DNA of 42,424 bases from Gemmataceae bacterium (GCA_022616435.1 JAKEET010000083.1:1-42424); one strand, 5' to 3'. Shown: positions 1-9,721, counted from the stretch's first letter. Translations and numbers: made by a program. The notes: generated from the letters alone by a model not told the origin.

Positions 1-998
1 TGATGGCCGGCGCCCGCGCCGGCGAAGGCATCGCGCGGCACGCTCGGCCAGACGCCGTCCCGATTGAGCCACCAGCCCAGGCCCGAAGCGGGCTGCGGGT
101 TGTCCTTCGACCGCTGCGGAATCGGCGCCTTGGATGGCGTGAGCGCTTTGTCGATCAGCTTGGGATCGAGGAGTTGCTTGCCTTGCCAGTCGCCCTTGCG
201 CAGCATCAACCGGCCGACGTGCGCCACCGCCCGCGCTGTGTACGAGCCGCCGCCCCAGTTGGCGACCAGGTCCAGGTTATCGACCTTGTAGGTTTGCCCG
301 TAACCCATCGACCACTCGCTCGCCGGCACGCCGATCGGGTCCATGATGCGTTTCTTCAGCAGGCTGCGTTGATCGGTGCCCGGTTTGCCGCCGTAGCTGG
401 CCGTGACGCCGTAGGCGAGCATGGCGATGCCGGGGTTGCTGTACTCGAACCGCTGGCCCGGCGCGAACAGCATGGGCGCCTGGTCGCGGGCCACGGTGAA
501 CGGATCGGGCCGGCGCTTCCAGAACGATTCTTCCCAGCCGGGCACGTTGTGCTCGGCATCGGACAGGCCGGACGAATGCGTGGCCAGGTGGCGAAAGGTG
601 ATCTTGCTCTTGTGCGGATCGTTCTTCCAGTGCGTGACGTACTTCGCGACAGGCTCCTCCGGCTCGAACCGGCCATCCTGCCAGCCCAAAAGGAACAGGA
701 TGCCGGCGACGATGGCCTTCACCAGCGAGGCGGTGTAGTGCTTCTTCTGCGCCCCGTGTCCGGCGGCGTACCATTCGTAGACGATCTTGTCGTGGCGAAT
801 GATCAGGAGCGACTTGGTTCCTTGCTTGGCCAGGCTGTCTTTGAGGGCGTCCAGCTTGGCCGGGGACATTCCCTGACTTGCCGGCTCGGCTTTTGGCCAA
901 TCTAAGGAGGCGGGCGCCTGCGATCGAACCGCGGCGGCGTGCGGAAGGACGACGGAGACTATGGCCGCGAGCAACAGGACGGAGAGGCGGAATTGCAT
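1..998 (-). CDS. Secreted beta-lactamase-family serine hydrolase (C-terminus beyond window)
   Basis: Reading the minus strand from the ATG at 998 gives an open frame that runs off the left edge (332 codons visible). It begins with a signal peptide (about residues 1-28, hydrophobic core LLLAAIVSVVLP). The class C beta-lactamase/penicillin-binding-protein fold is shown by the Ser-x-x-Lys nucleophile motif SLVK at residues 91-94 and the Tyr-x-Asn motif YSN at 186-188, with the family block around FRHLATHSSGL between them. Members are periplasmic or surface esterases, peptidases or beta-lactamases; the substrate cannot be told. A GGGGAT Shine-Dalgarno-like sequence lies just upstream of the ATG. 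It is a distant relative of the C-terminal half of the fusion gene at 11707-13992. Confidence 0.85.
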   Translation of the reverse strand, partial: MQFRLSVLLLAAIVSVVLPHAAAVRSQAPASLDWPKAEPASQGMSPAKLDALKDSLAKQGTKSLLIIRHDKIVYEWYAAGHGAQKKHYTASLVKAIVAGILFLLGWQDGRFEPEEPVAKYVTHWKNDPHKSKITFRHLATHSSGLSDAEHNVPGWEESFWKRRPDPFTVARDQAPMLFAPGQRFEYSNPGIAMLAYGVTASYGGKPGTDQRSLLKKRIMDPIGVPASEWSMGYGQTYKVDNLDLVANWGGGSYTARAVAHVGRLMLRKGDWQGKQLLDPKLIDKALTPSKAPIPQRSKDNPQPASGLGWWLNRDGVWPSVPRDAFAGAGAGH

Positions 999-1154
999 GG
1001 TGAATCCCCGGTTCGCGTGGCGACTCGATTGTGGCCTGGGAGCTACGAGAGTGCAAGCGGCCGCTTCCTGGAATCCACGCCGATCCGGTTCCGCCGTCGC
1101 GGTCGGCGCATACACTGACGTTCGCTCGCTTGCTTCCAAGCCGTGAGATTCGCC

Positions 1155-4100
1155 ATGCCTCAAAGCGTCAAGTGCCCGAAGTGCCAGGATGTGTTCTCCT
1201 TCGAGTCGCCGGCCGGCGGCGAGGTGGCGTGCCCGTCGTGCGGCGCCAGGCTGCGCCTCAAGGGCAAGGAGGGCGCGGCCGGTCCGCCGCCGCCACCGAT
1301 GCCACGCCCCGATGCGCCCGAAACACCGGCGCCGCGTGAGCATGAAGAGGATCTCGACGCCCCCGAGCGGACCGAAAGGACCAGGGGCAAGAAGAAAAAG
1401 AAGCGGAAGCAACAAGCTGCGGGGGTAAGCCCCAAGGTGTGGATTGCCGCCGGCGGCGGCGGCCTGGCGCTGCTTCTCGTCATCGTGATCATCATCGTGG
1501 TGGTCGCCGGCGGGGGCGGCGGCGGGGGCGGCGGCGGTGGGCAACCACAAGGACCCGCAGGGGGCCAACCGGGTCGCATCGACAAGGGTTCCGGCATGGC
1601 CGTCGTGGATGCGCCTCTCGACGGACTGATCTCCGCCTCGTTGCCGATCGACGTCGCCGCCACGAAGGCGAAGCAACCCGCCAAGGCCGGTCCAGACAAG
1701 GCCGCTCCAGCGGCCAAGGACAAGGAGGTCGCGAAGCCTTTGCGTCCATGGGAAGCGCGGCCCGATCCTCCGGCGACGCCGGGGCCCGAGCTGGCGCCGA
1801 AGTTCGGCTTGGTTTCCGAGGGACATCCCCTGCTCGCCTCGATGAACGGGCCGTTCGTGATCGACGTGCCGCTCTGGTATGCCGAGGAAGGCTGGTACGA
1901 ACGACGCATCCGTGCGGGGGCCGGGCGCGACCCGCTGAAAGAGCCGACGGCCAAGCCGCCCATGCCGGTCATCGACATGCGGACCGGCGCGCCGGCCGGC
2001 GAATTCACCTGGAAAGCCCCGGTCTGGAAGAGCAACTGCATTCTGAGCCCCGACGGCAAGTACATCGTCGGCCCCGACTCGGAGATCGTCGATCGCCCGG
2101 CATTTCCGTCCAAGAATCCGCTCACCCGGCGCGACGGCCTGCTCTTTGTCTGGAAGCAAGGAGCGCCCGAGCCGGTGGCGAAACTGCAATTGACGGGCAC
2201 GGTCGCCTGGCTCGACTTCACCGCCCCCGATCGGATCGCGATGCTCACTTACCAGGCGGGCCCGAAGCCGGCGCCGGCGCTGCAGACGTGGGACATCGTC
2301 AAGGGCGCGGCGCTGCACACGGTGGCGTTGCCCGCCGAGGACTTTCCCTTCGAGCACATCGTCCCCGACGCCAAGGGCTTTCCGCACGTGAAGTTCTTCT
2401 ACGTGCCGCGTTGGGCCGCCGGCGCCGTCAGTCCGGGCGGGCGGTACGTGGCCCTGGCGGGACGGCGGAGCATCGTGGTGGTGTCGGTCGCGGACGGACG
2501 TGTCGCCGGCGAGCTGCCGCTGCCGTACATGATCGACTGGCTCGACCATCACGGCATGAGTTTCAGGGCCGACGGCGCCGAGCTGATCGCGGTGATCTGC
2601 AAAGGCTCCGCGTACGATCCGAGCCGGGGCATCCGTTCGCGTTCCGACGTATCGCTGCGCTCGTGGCGCATGGACGACGGCAGCCCGCGTGTGGATCAAA
2701 GTCTCGCCGATCCGGAGCTGTGCGACGCCCCGCTGGCCGGGCCGTTTCCAAACTCGGTGCTGATTCCCCAGAAGGTGCAGCAAGGGCAGCGGCCTTCGGA
2801 CCTTTGGCCCAAGCACACGTTCCATTTCGGCGCGGTGGTCGATGCCGGCAGCGGCGCCAGCGTGCTTCCCCTGGAGTATCGCGCGCTGCGCTGGGCCGGC
2901 AAGAAGCAGCTGCTCGTGTTCGGCCGGCTCAAGTTCGCGCCGCATCTGCCGTTGCCCCCGGTCGAGGTGGCCCGGCGGAACAAGAAGGAGTATGTCGATG
3001 AGGCGACCGATCCGACCGGCGCCAAGAAGCTCCGCGAGTGGATCGAGTGGGGCGGCCTGTACGTCGTTCCCTTTGACGAAACAGTCCTGCGCAAGCAGTC
3101 CGGCGCGGCGCTGGCGGGTTTCGCCGATCGGCCGGAGGTGATCGCCGCCGATCGCAGCGGCGTGAAGGCGAGCAAGCCTGAACCGGCGGCCTGGGCCGTG
3201 CCCGCCGCCACGCCCACGCCGCTCGAGCCGGCGCCGCTCACTGCCGTGCTGCCGGATTGGCCGGCCGCCTTTGCCGACGCGCAGGCCGCCATCCTGAAAC
3301 ACACGCATCAGAGCAAACCGACTTATCGGATCGAGTTCGCCTGGGATCGTTACGACCTCCGCACCGGCGCGAAGGTGGGCGACTCGATTCCCCTGTGGCC
3401 GTGGATCACCAAGAAGGGGTTCGTGGACCGGCTGCTGCCGACCGTCGCGGCGCTCACGAAGGACGGCAGCCAACTCGCCGTGAGCGATCCGGACGACGCC
3501 AAGCGCGTGGACGTGTGGAACACGGAGAGCAAGCGCCTGATGGGCCTGGTCCCGTACGCCGATGCGCCGATTGATTCGCTGGCCTGGTCGGCGGAGGGCC
3601 GGTTGCTCACGCTCGGCGCGGGCAAGGTGACCGCCTGGGACGTGCCGGCCGGCAAGGCCGTGTTCGAGGTAGACGGCGGCTATGTGGGGCCGCTGCAGAT
3701 GGCGCCGGGGCGCGGCTGGCTGGCGGCCTCGACCCCCGAGCACGTGGACATCCTCGACGCGTCCACCGGCCGGTGCCTGGGCCGGTGCCAGGCCCCCGAC
3801 ATTCCGGCGTGGGCGTGGCATGCGCCCGCGCTCTTGTCTCCCGACGGCAAGACGCTGGTCCGCGTGCGCAACGGCGGCTGGTTCGATCCTCTCAACAAGG
3901 GCAACGGCGCTCGCTGTGCGCTGCAGCTCTGGGACATGGCGACCGGCGCCACCTCGGAGATTCCCTACGGCATGGCCCCGGCCAAGTTGTTGCAGTGGAA
4001 CGGTTCGCGGCGGCTGCTGGCGGGCAACCGGGCCAACAACCGCGACCTGCTGATCGATCTGGATGCGCACGCGACCATCGCCGAGCTGGCGGCGCCCAGA

Positions 4101-4804
4101 CCAGGCCCGGCGACGGACTGGTCGAGAAGGACGAGCTGCGCAGCGACGCGGCCGGCCGGCCCTGGTTCCTGCGGCGGCCCAATCCGCAGCGGCCGTCGAT
4201 GACGCAATGGCAGCCGCTCGTCGTGCCGCACCCGCAAGCGCCCGAGCACGCGCCCTTGGCCGGCGACGGCGTGAAGTTCGCGTTTCGTCCCGGCGGACCG
4301 ATCCGTGTCGAGGCGGACCTCGGCGAATCAGGTCGCAGCTTGCAGCTGGCGCAAGGGTTGGCCCGAACGCTGCAATCGCAAGGCTATGACCTCAAGCCCG
4401 GCGGCTGGGCACTGCGCGTCACCCATGAAGTCTACGACAGCCACACCCGGCTCTTGCGAAGTCCTGGCGACCGTCAGGGCGTCGTGGTGCCGGGAGTCAA
4501 GCTCATTTACCGGTTGATCGACTCGGACGGCGCCGTCGCCTGGGAGCATGAGAGCAAGCGCCTGTTCTTCGAGCGGAAGAGCAAGTACGCCGTCAAGTGG
4601 GAGCGACAGTGGGAGGGCTTGACGAGCATCGAGACGACGCACTTCAACTTCGGTGGTCAGGACATTCGCACCGCGATCATCGAGGAGATTCTGGAACGCT
4701 GCGTCGCGGCGACGGCCTGGCCTCCGGGCATGCCCCGCGCCATCGCCGGCGGCGGCGGTCAGGTTCACCAGTTGCCGCTGCGGGTGGACTATCGGTTGGA
4801 CTGA
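1155..4804 (+). CDS. Zinc-ribbon / transmembrane / WD40-like propeller protein, frameshifted
   Basis: The protein starts with a zinc-ribbon-like pair CPKC...CPSC (residues 7-32), then a Pro-rich and Lys-rich cytoplasmic stretch. One membrane helix follows (about 95-117), then a poly-Gly tract and a long beta-propeller-like region with blocks such as LSPDGKYIVGPDSE and LSPDGKTLVRVRNGG. This layout is common in large Gemmataceae proteins of unknown function. The reading frame breaks near 4095-4115: before it the frame gives ATIAELAAP, and after it the -1 frame gives GDGLVEKDELRSDAAGRPWFL, which continues well to the stop at 4802-4804. Adding one base restores a single protein of about 1,216 residues. 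ATG at 1155 was preferred to the in-frame GTG at 1143 because the zinc ribbon begins right after it. The C-terminal 200 residues are not recognised. Confidence 0.75.
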
Positions 4805-4903
4805 GAGTTTGTGAAAAAATGGGGACAGGCACCGGCCTCGTCCACCCATTCCAGCGTTCTTCGAGGGCCGGCCGGAGCCAGTCCCCATTTTTTCACAAAC
4901 TCT
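4804..4903. repeat. Long inverted repeat, 23-bp perfect arms
   Basis: Arms at 4804-4826 and 4881-4903 are perfect reverse complements, each with an A6/T6 run beside GGGG/CCCC. Inside them, GGCACCGGCC and GGCCGGCCGGAGCC extend the pairing. The left arm starts in the last base of the upstream stop codon. It could act as a transcription terminator for the upstream gene, but its size and symmetry look more like a mobile hairpin element. Confidence 0.9.
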
Positions 4904-4946
4904 GACCAGTCCTGGTCCCTCAACGCCAACGAAAGGGTGGGTCTTC

Positions 4947-6434
4947 GTGACACGCGAAACATTGTTGTTCTCGCTCGCACTGCTCGTCGCGGCCCCGGCG
5001 CCGGCCCTCGCGCAGCCCGCGCGGCCCAACTTCGTCGTCGTCCTCGCCGACGACCTGGGCTACGGCGATCTCGGCTGCTTCGGCAACCAGGCGATCAAGA
5101 CGCCGCACCTCGATCGGTTCGCCAGCCAAGGGCTGCGGTTCACGCATTGCTATTCGGCCGGCGCCAACTGCTCGCCGTCGCGGGCCGGGCTGATGACGGG
5201 ACGGACGCCGACGCGCGTCGGCGTCCACAACTGGATTCCGATGCTGTCGCCGATGCACCTCCGCGGCCATGAGATCACCATTGCCACGCTCTTGCGCCGC
5301 GCCGGCTACGCGACCGCCCTCGTCGGCAAATGGCATCTGAACGGCATGTTCAACCTCCCCGGCCAGCCGCAGCCGTCCGATCACGGCTTCGACCACTGGT
5401 TGGCCACGCAGAACAACGCCCTCCCCAATCACAGAAGCCCGTACAACTTCGTCCGCAACGGCATCCCGATGGGCGAGCTCAAGGGCTATTCGGCGGACAT
5501 CGTCGCCGGCGAGGCGATTCGCTGGCTCAAGGAGGCGCGCGACCCGGCCAAGCCATTCTTCCTCTACGTCTGTTTTCACGAGCCGCACGAGCCGATCGCC
5601 ACCGACGCCAAGTTCGCGGAGCTGTATGCGTCGAAGGACCCGAGCCTGCGGGCCCATCACGGCAACGTCTCGCAGATGGACGCCGCCTTCGGCAGGCTGA
5701 TGGCCGCGCTCCAGGCCCTGAACCTGGACGAGAACACGGTGGTGCTCTTCACCAGCGACAATGGGCCGGCGCTCACGGGCGTCCACCCCCACGGCTTCAC
5801 GGGCGGGCTGCGGGCCAAGAAGGGACATCTGTACGAAGGCGGCATCCGCGTGCCGGGCATCGTGCGCTGGCCCGGGAAGACCAAGCCGGGCCGAACGTCG
5901 GACGAACCGATCGGCGGCGTGGACGTGCTGCCGACGCTCTGCGAGATCGCCGGAATCGCGCCGCCCAAGGATCGCGCCATCGACGGGACCAGCATCGTGC
6001 CGCTGCTCACGGCGACCGGGGCGGGCAAGCCGCTGGAACGAAAGACGCCGCTCTACTGGCACTTCAACGCGGCCCAGAGCAAGGTCAAGGTGGCGCTGCG
6101 GCAGGGCGACTGGATGCTGCTGGCCCGCCTCGACGGCCCGGAGACGAAACCGGGCGCCGACATCCGCGCCGACGATCAGAAGGCGATCAAGTCGGCGGGA
6201 CTCGCGGCGTTCGAGCTGTACAACCTGCGCGAGGACCCGGCGCAAAAGACAGATCGCGCCGCGGCCGACCCGGAGCGCATGCGGCGGATGACGGGTGTGC
6301 TCCGCAAGCTCTACCGCGAGGTGCAGGACGAAAGCCCGACATGGCCGGCGTGGACCTGGTCGCGCTACGAGCAGGGGCGGATCGTGTGGCCGGAGTATTA
6401 TCGGAAGAAGCAAACGCAATCGCGGCGATCATGA
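4947..6434 (+). CDS. Secreted type I sulfatase (arylsulfatase family)
   Basis: Hydrolyses sulfate esters, in this phylum usually from sulfated polysaccharides. A signal peptide covers about residues 1-22. The metal-binding Asp pair is in VVLADDLGYGD (35-36). The formylglycine signature CSPSR is at 75-79, so Cys75 is expected to be converted to the catalytic formylglycine by a maturase not encoded here. VGKWHLNG and FTSDNGP are further family blocks. The start is a GTG behind AAAGGGTGGG. Length (495) is normal. The last half dozen residues (TQSRRS) are antisense to the 3' part of the convergent vapC-like gene, so the end may have been re-made at a recombination joint. The N-acetylgalactosamine-6-sulfatase subgroup is likely; exact substrate unknown. 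Confidence 0.93.
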   Translation: MTRETLLFSLALLVAAPAPALAQPARPNFVVVLADDLGYGDLGCFGNQAIKTPHLDRFASQGLRFTHCYSAGANCSPSRAGLMTGRTPTRVGVHNWIPMLSPMHLRGHEITIATLLRRAGYATALVGKWHLNGMFNLPGQPQPSDHGFDHWLATQNNALPNHRSPYNFVRNGIPMGELKGYSADIVAGEAIRWLKEARDPAKPFFLYVCFHEPHEPIATDAKFAELYASKDPSLRAHHGNVSQMDAAFGRLMAALQALNLDENTVVLFTSDNGPALTGVHPHGFTGGLRAKKGHLYEGGIRVPGIVRWPGKTKPGRTSDEPIGGVDVLPTLCEIAGIAPPKDRAIDGTSIVPLLTATGAGKPLERKTPLYWHFNAAQSKVKVALRQGDWMLLARLDGPETKPGADIRADDQKAIKSAGLAAFELYNLREDPAQKTDRAAADPERMRRMTGVLRKLYREVQDESPTWPAWTWSRYEQGRIVWPEYYRKKQTQSRRS

Positions 6435-6735
6435 TGTCGATGACTTGCATCGGCCGACCGCGGCGGCGCAAATCTGCGCGGAGGCGCCCAAATTCAGCGG
6501 CTGCTGGCGCGTCGAACGGCCAAAGGGTTAGACCTGACAGCGCCCGCCGTAATCGTTCCAGGTTCTTGTCGCGGCTCGCGCTGAATTCGATGCCGTAATA
6601 CAGTTCGGCCAAAACGGGCATGCCGATGCCAATGCGACCACCTTTGCGGCGGGCCTGACGCGCTCGCTCCGGCACATCGCCACGCTTCTCGATGAGATCG
6701 CCTGCCGTGTTCGTGTCCAACACGTAGCGCCTCAT
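6187..6735 (-). CDS. VapC-like PIN-domain toxin with lost C-terminus
   Basis: The first 109 residues are a good PIN-domain RNase: YVLDTN with Asp7, LAELYYGIE with Glu44, and QVIDIMIAAIA with Asp100. A normal VapC then has about 20-30 more residues with a fourth acidic residue. Here, from about 6414 downward, the frame continues antisense through the 3' end of sulfatase 1 as Arg/Pro/Ala-rich sequence that does not look like protein. I read this as a toxin gene cut at its 3' end, with about 70 junk codons to the first stop. Its ATG overlaps the stop of the upstream antitoxin (ATGA). VapC proteins cleave RNA and are held inactive by the antitoxin; this copy is probably inactive. Confidence 0.7.
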   Translation of the reverse strand: MRRYVLDTNTAGDLIEKRGDVPERARQARRKGGRIGIGMPVLAELYYGIEFSASRDKNLERLRRALSGLTLWPFDAPAAAEFGRLRADLRRRGRPMQVIDIMIAAIAFASSDNTPATRSAPARSATRSTPAMSGFRPAPRGRACGAHPSSAACAPGRPRRDLSFAPGPRAGCTARTPRVPPT

Positions 6736-7082
6736 CGGAAGTGCTCCTCGAGACGATCAGAGCGCTCGTTCCACCAGGCCAGCTCGGTTTGCTTATCTTC
6801 GTTGCGAGCAGTTTGCCAGGCGGCCCGTTCGGCCGCTGTGAATTCGACCGGCTCGAGCGAATCATACCAGCGAATCCATGCTTCAATGCCTTCCGGTGTG
6901 TCGGACCAATCTTCATCGCCGATGCCGGCCGGCGCGTTCGATGTGAGCACGCTCGTGAGTTCCTGCACGGCCACGCGCACTTTGCCGGCTGATAAGGGCA
7001 GCGGCTCATCCAACTCGACATGTCGGTTGTCGATCATTTCGCCTGTGACGTTGTAAGTTTGCGTGCTTCCTCCTCGCACCAT
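6732..7082 (-). CDS. VapB-like antitoxin of the truncated VapC
   Basis: An acidic protein of 116 residues from the ATG at 7082. It begins with a short beta-type segment (TYNVTGEMIDNRHVELDEPLPL, then KVRVAVQE), as in small AbrB-like or DUF104-like antitoxins. It continues with a Trp-rich acidic tail (DEDWSDTPEGIEAWIRWYDSL) that could wrap the toxin. Its stop overlaps the toxin start by ATGA, which is typical of translational coupling. The start is uncertain: an AGGAGGAA ribosome site lies inside this frame and is followed four bases on by ACG-CAA-ACT-TAC, where ATG would give MQTYNVTG. An ACG start, or a mutated ATG, is possible. ATG at 7037 is a third choice. Confidence 0.7.
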   Translation of the reverse strand: MVRGGSTQTYNVTGEMIDNRHVELDEPLPLSAGKVRVAVQELTSVLTSNAPAGIGDEDWSDTPEGIEAWIRWYDSLEPVEFTAAERAAWQTARNEDKQTELAWWNERSDRLEEHFR

Positions 7083-7201
7083 CGTATCAAGCAACGTGTT
7101 GCGACACCAGCGCGCGCTCCAACTCGCGGCCGTTGCGCTTCTTAAAGACGCCTCCCCACGGTTTGACGTCCGCGTCAACTCTCTCCGGAATTCGCCCTGT
7201 T

Positions 7202-8158
7202 TCACGAAAACGCCCGCCGCAGCAACGTCAAACTCTGCGGTACGCCGGTCCGCGGGTTCTCCCTTCCCTCGAACTCCAGCGAGATGTACCCCTGGTAGCG
7301 GTGTTTGCGAAGCATGCCGGCGACGCGCGGGTAGTCGATGTCGAGCGTGTACCACGTGCCGCCGCCGTGATAGGTCTTGGCCTGGACCAGCACGGCGTGC
7401 GGGGCCAGCAGCTCCATCTGTTCGTACATGTTGTCCAGGAAGTTGCCGGTGTCGAGCGTGACCTTCAGCCAGGGCGACTTCACGGCTTCGACCACGCGGA
7501 GGATGCCGCGCGCCGTGCGGCCCAGGCCCCAGTGATTCTCCAGCCCCATCGTGACGCCGCAGCGCTCGGCGGCCCGGAGGCACGCGCCCAGGCCGTCGAT
7601 GACCCACCGAAAGCCCTGCTCGTCGGTGGAGCCGGGCCGCGGCGGCTCGATGCCCTTGTTCTTCATCAGCTCGTCGAAATTCTTGCTCGTGCCCCAGGTG
7701 CCGGTGTTGACGCGGATGGTCGGGATGCCGAGCGCGTAGGCCAGCTCGATACAGCGGATGGTGTGGTCGATGTTCTTTTGCCGGACCTTTTGATCGGGAG
7801 ACAGGAAGGTTTGGTGCGTCGAAAAGCCGCACAGGTCGAGGCCGAGGAGGAACGCCCGGCGTTTGAGGCGCTGGAGGTAGGCGTTGTCCTCCTGTTCCAT
7901 CTGGCGATGGAGGATCTCGACGCCGTCAAAGCCCATGTCGGCGGCGAGGTCGATGCAGCGTTCGATGCCGCGGAAGTCCTTGTGGCGAAACTGCCAGAAG
8001 GAGTAGGTCGAGACCGCGATGCGGTTGGCGCGCCGGCCGGCCTGGGCGTTCGGCGGCTGGGTGGCGGCGACATGTGCTTGCTGGTGCGGCAAGAGGCCGC
8101 CGCCGAGCGCGAGGCCAGCCGCCGAGGCGGACAGAAACGCACGACGATCGTTCGACAT
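7202..8158 (-). CDS. Tat-exported sugar phosphate isomerase/epimerase-like protein (xylose isomerase-like TIM barrel)
   Basis: 318 residues. The N-terminus has NDRRAFL followed by a hydrophobic Ala/Gly/Leu run, a twin-arginine signal ending near residue 31. The rest matches the AP endonuclease 2/xylose isomerase-like TIM barrel: AVSTYSFW near the start, GFDGVEILH, IRVNTGTWG, GLENHWG with a metal-ligand Glu, VTLDTGNF with a metal-ligand Asp, and YISLEFEGRENP at the end. Family members isomerise or epimerise sugars or keto-sugars with a divalent metal. An RBS GGAGG sits seven bases from the ATG. It stands alone on the minus strand, divergent from the gene at 8389. Substrate unknown. Confidence 0.88.
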   Translation of the reverse strand: MSNDRRAFLSASAAGLALGGGLLPHQQAHVAATQPPNAQAGRRANRIAVSTYSFWQFRHKDFRGIERCIDLAADMGFDGVEILHRQMEQEDNAYLQRLKRRAFLLGLDLCGFSTHQTFLSPDQKVRQKNIDHTIRCIELAYALGIPTIRVNTGTWGTSKNFDELMKNKGIEPPRPGSTDEQGFRWVIDGLGACLRAAERCGVTMGLENHWGLGRTARGILRVVEAVKSPWLKVTLDTGNFLDNMYEQMELLAPHAVLVQAKTYHGGGTWYTLDIDYPRVAGMLRKHRYQGYISLEFEGRENPRTGVPQSLTLLRRAFS

Positions 8159-8388
8159 GAATCAGCCTCCGAAGGCGGTCGTTTGGTGACGGGGTGTGCT
8201 TCAGCGCCTGCAGTGACATTGATCTTGAATGGCTCAGCCACTGCGTTCCCTTCGGCCTTCCGATGATATTGTACAACCCTTCACCCGGCTTCCCCAAGCT
8301 CCAGCAGCACGCCTCCGCCCTTTTTTCGCGTGACAACCACCCCCTCCACGCGTCAAGATAGATGTAGCTGCCGCGGGAGGATACCCAG

Positions 8389-9636
8389 ATGAACCACATC
8401 CATTGGCAGCGCTTGATCCGTTCGACGTTGGTCCGTTCGACATTGATCCGTTCGGCATCCATCGGTTCGCTGATCGTGGCGACAGCGACTCTCGCCCTCA
8501 CCGGCGCCGCCGGACAGCCCGCCACGGGACCGGTGCAGGTCGAGATCGCCGATGACAAGCCGGTCTACATCGAGGCCGCCTTGCCGGTCGATCCGACGCC
8601 GCGCATCCGCTGCGTGCCGTCGGCCAACTTCAACGTCCGCATCAACACCATGCAGGGCCGGTCGCTGCATCTCAGCCACTTCCCGCTCCTGAACATCGAC
8701 GGCCGGGTGACGCAGGCCGCGGCGGCGGGCGGCCGCTTCGAGAAGATCAATCAGCCGCTCCCGACGACTGCGTCCGGGCGCAAGCGCCAGGGGCACATGA
8801 CGGTCCTGCTCTGCAACGACCTGCGCATCACCGGCACGATGGAGCTGGCGCCGTCGACATCGGCCGGTCCGGGCCGGAAGCGGCAGCTCGACACGGTGCT
8901 GATCAAGTACCTGGTCGAGAACATCGGCAAGCAGTCGCACAAGTTCGGCATGCGGGCCTACATCGACATGTACATCGTCACCAACGACGGCGCCCTGTTC
9001 GCCGCCCCGACCATTCCCGGCAAGGTGCTCGACGGCATCGAGCTCAAGGACAAGACGCTGCCCGATTGGGTCAAGTGCCTGGAGCGGCCCGAACTGAAGA
9101 ATCCGGGCAACTTCGCCCACCTCACCCTCAACTTGGGCAGCACGCTCGAAAAGGCGAGCCGCGTCGTCCTGTCGCGGCACGGCGCCGGCGGCTTCAACGG
9201 CTGGGACATGCCCGCCGTCCGGGCCATGGGCGACTCCGCCCTGTCGATCTATTTCGATCCCAAGGAGATCAAGCCCGGCGGCCGCCGCGAGTTCGGTTAC
9301 GCCTACGGCATCGGCGTCGCCGTCGCTCCGGAAGCGGAAGGCCGGGTCGAGCTGACTCTCGACGGCTCGTTCGAGCCGGGCAAGGAGTTCACCGTGACGG
9401 CGCTGGTTCACGATCCGGTGATCGGGCAGGCCCTGGTCCTGGAGCTGCCCGAGGAATTGGCCCTGCTCGAAGGCCGCGAGATTCGTCCGGTGCCGCAGCC
9501 GACCATCGAGCCGCGGCAGAGCTTCGTCGAATGGAAGTGCACGGTCCGCAAGCTGGGTCGGTTTCCGCTGCGGATTCGCTCCAGCACCGGGGTGACGCAG
9601 ACCAAGGTTGTCACACTCAGCCGCGGCGACGGCTAA
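8389..9636 (+). CDS. Secreted protein of unknown function with a tandem-repeat leader
   Basis: 415 residues, start at the ATG behind GGGAGGATACCCAG. An unusual N-terminus (LIRST-LVRST-LIRSA) made of 15-bp DNA repeats comes before the hydrophobic signal segment (SLIVATATLALTGAAG). The mature part is beta-rich with no motif I can name: a block about external appearance VLLCNDLRITGTMEL, YLVENIGKQSHKFGMRAYIDMYI, then a C-terminal Ig-like stretch (VELTLDGSFEPGKEFTVTALVHDP) reminiscent of bacterial surface Ig folds. Proteins of this look are frequent in planctomycetes and are annotated as hypothetical. Likely periplasmic or surface-exposed. Confidence 0.82.
   Translation: MNHIHWQRLIRSTLVRSTLIRSASIGSLIVATATLALTGAAGQPATGPVQVEIADDKPVYIEAALPVDPTPRIRCVPSANFNVRINTMQGRSLHLSHFPLLNIDGRVTQAAAAGGRFEKINQPLPTTASGRKRQGHMTVLLCNDLRITGTMELAPSTSAGPGRKRQLDTVLIKYLVENIGKQSHKFGMRAYIDMYIVTNDGALFAAPTIPGKVLDGIELKDKTLPDWVKCLERPELKNPGNFAHLTLNLGSTLEKASRVVLSRHGAGGFNGWDMPAVRAMGDSALSIYFDPKEIKPGGRREFGYAYGIGVAVAPEAEGRVELTLDGSFEPGKEFTVTALVHDPVIGQALVLELPEELALLEGREIRPVPQPTIEPRQSFVEWKCTVRKLGRFPLRIRSSTGVTQTKVVTLSRGDG
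8413..8472 (+). repeat. Tandem 15-bp repeats inside the leader of the gene at 8389
   Basis: Three near-identical 15-bp units (TTGATCCGTTCGACG, TTGGTCCGTTCGACA, TTGATCCGTTCGGCA) are followed by a decayed fourth (TCCATCGGTTCGCTG). Each adds five codons to the n-region of the signal peptide, so copy-number change would keep the frame. Confidence 0.92.
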
Positions 9637-9644
9637 AAACACTG

Positions 9645-9721
9645 ACCGCAGAGGACGCAGAGGGGCGCAGAGAAAGCAGGGGACTGCCTTCTTCTCTGCG
9701 GCACTCGGCGTCCTCTGCGGT
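9645..9721. repeat. Intergenic inverted repeat, AEDAE family
   Basis: Arms 9645-9674 and 9692-9721 match at about 27 of 30 positions when one is reverse-complemented; both ends read ACCGCAGAGGACGC. It lies just after the stop at 9636 and before the phosphatase gene. The same sequence family recurs at 11609-11703 and, as codons, at 12751-12858. Confidence 0.9.

Noticed and set aside
4920..6419. Long open frames antisense to the sulfatases, phosphatase and other genes (for example 4920-6419, 9633-11324, 14805-16403, 16355-19321)
   Set aside because: They are a by-product of high GC and the codon pattern of the opposite gene. Their products are Arg/Ala/Val-rich with no domain, while the sense frames carry clear family motifs.
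7087..7203. Protein-like fragment on the minus strand (about 38 codons ending GRELERALVSQHVA)
   Set aside because: It has no start codon or ribosome site, begins inside the end of the isomerase gene, and matches no family I can name. It might be a gene remnant.
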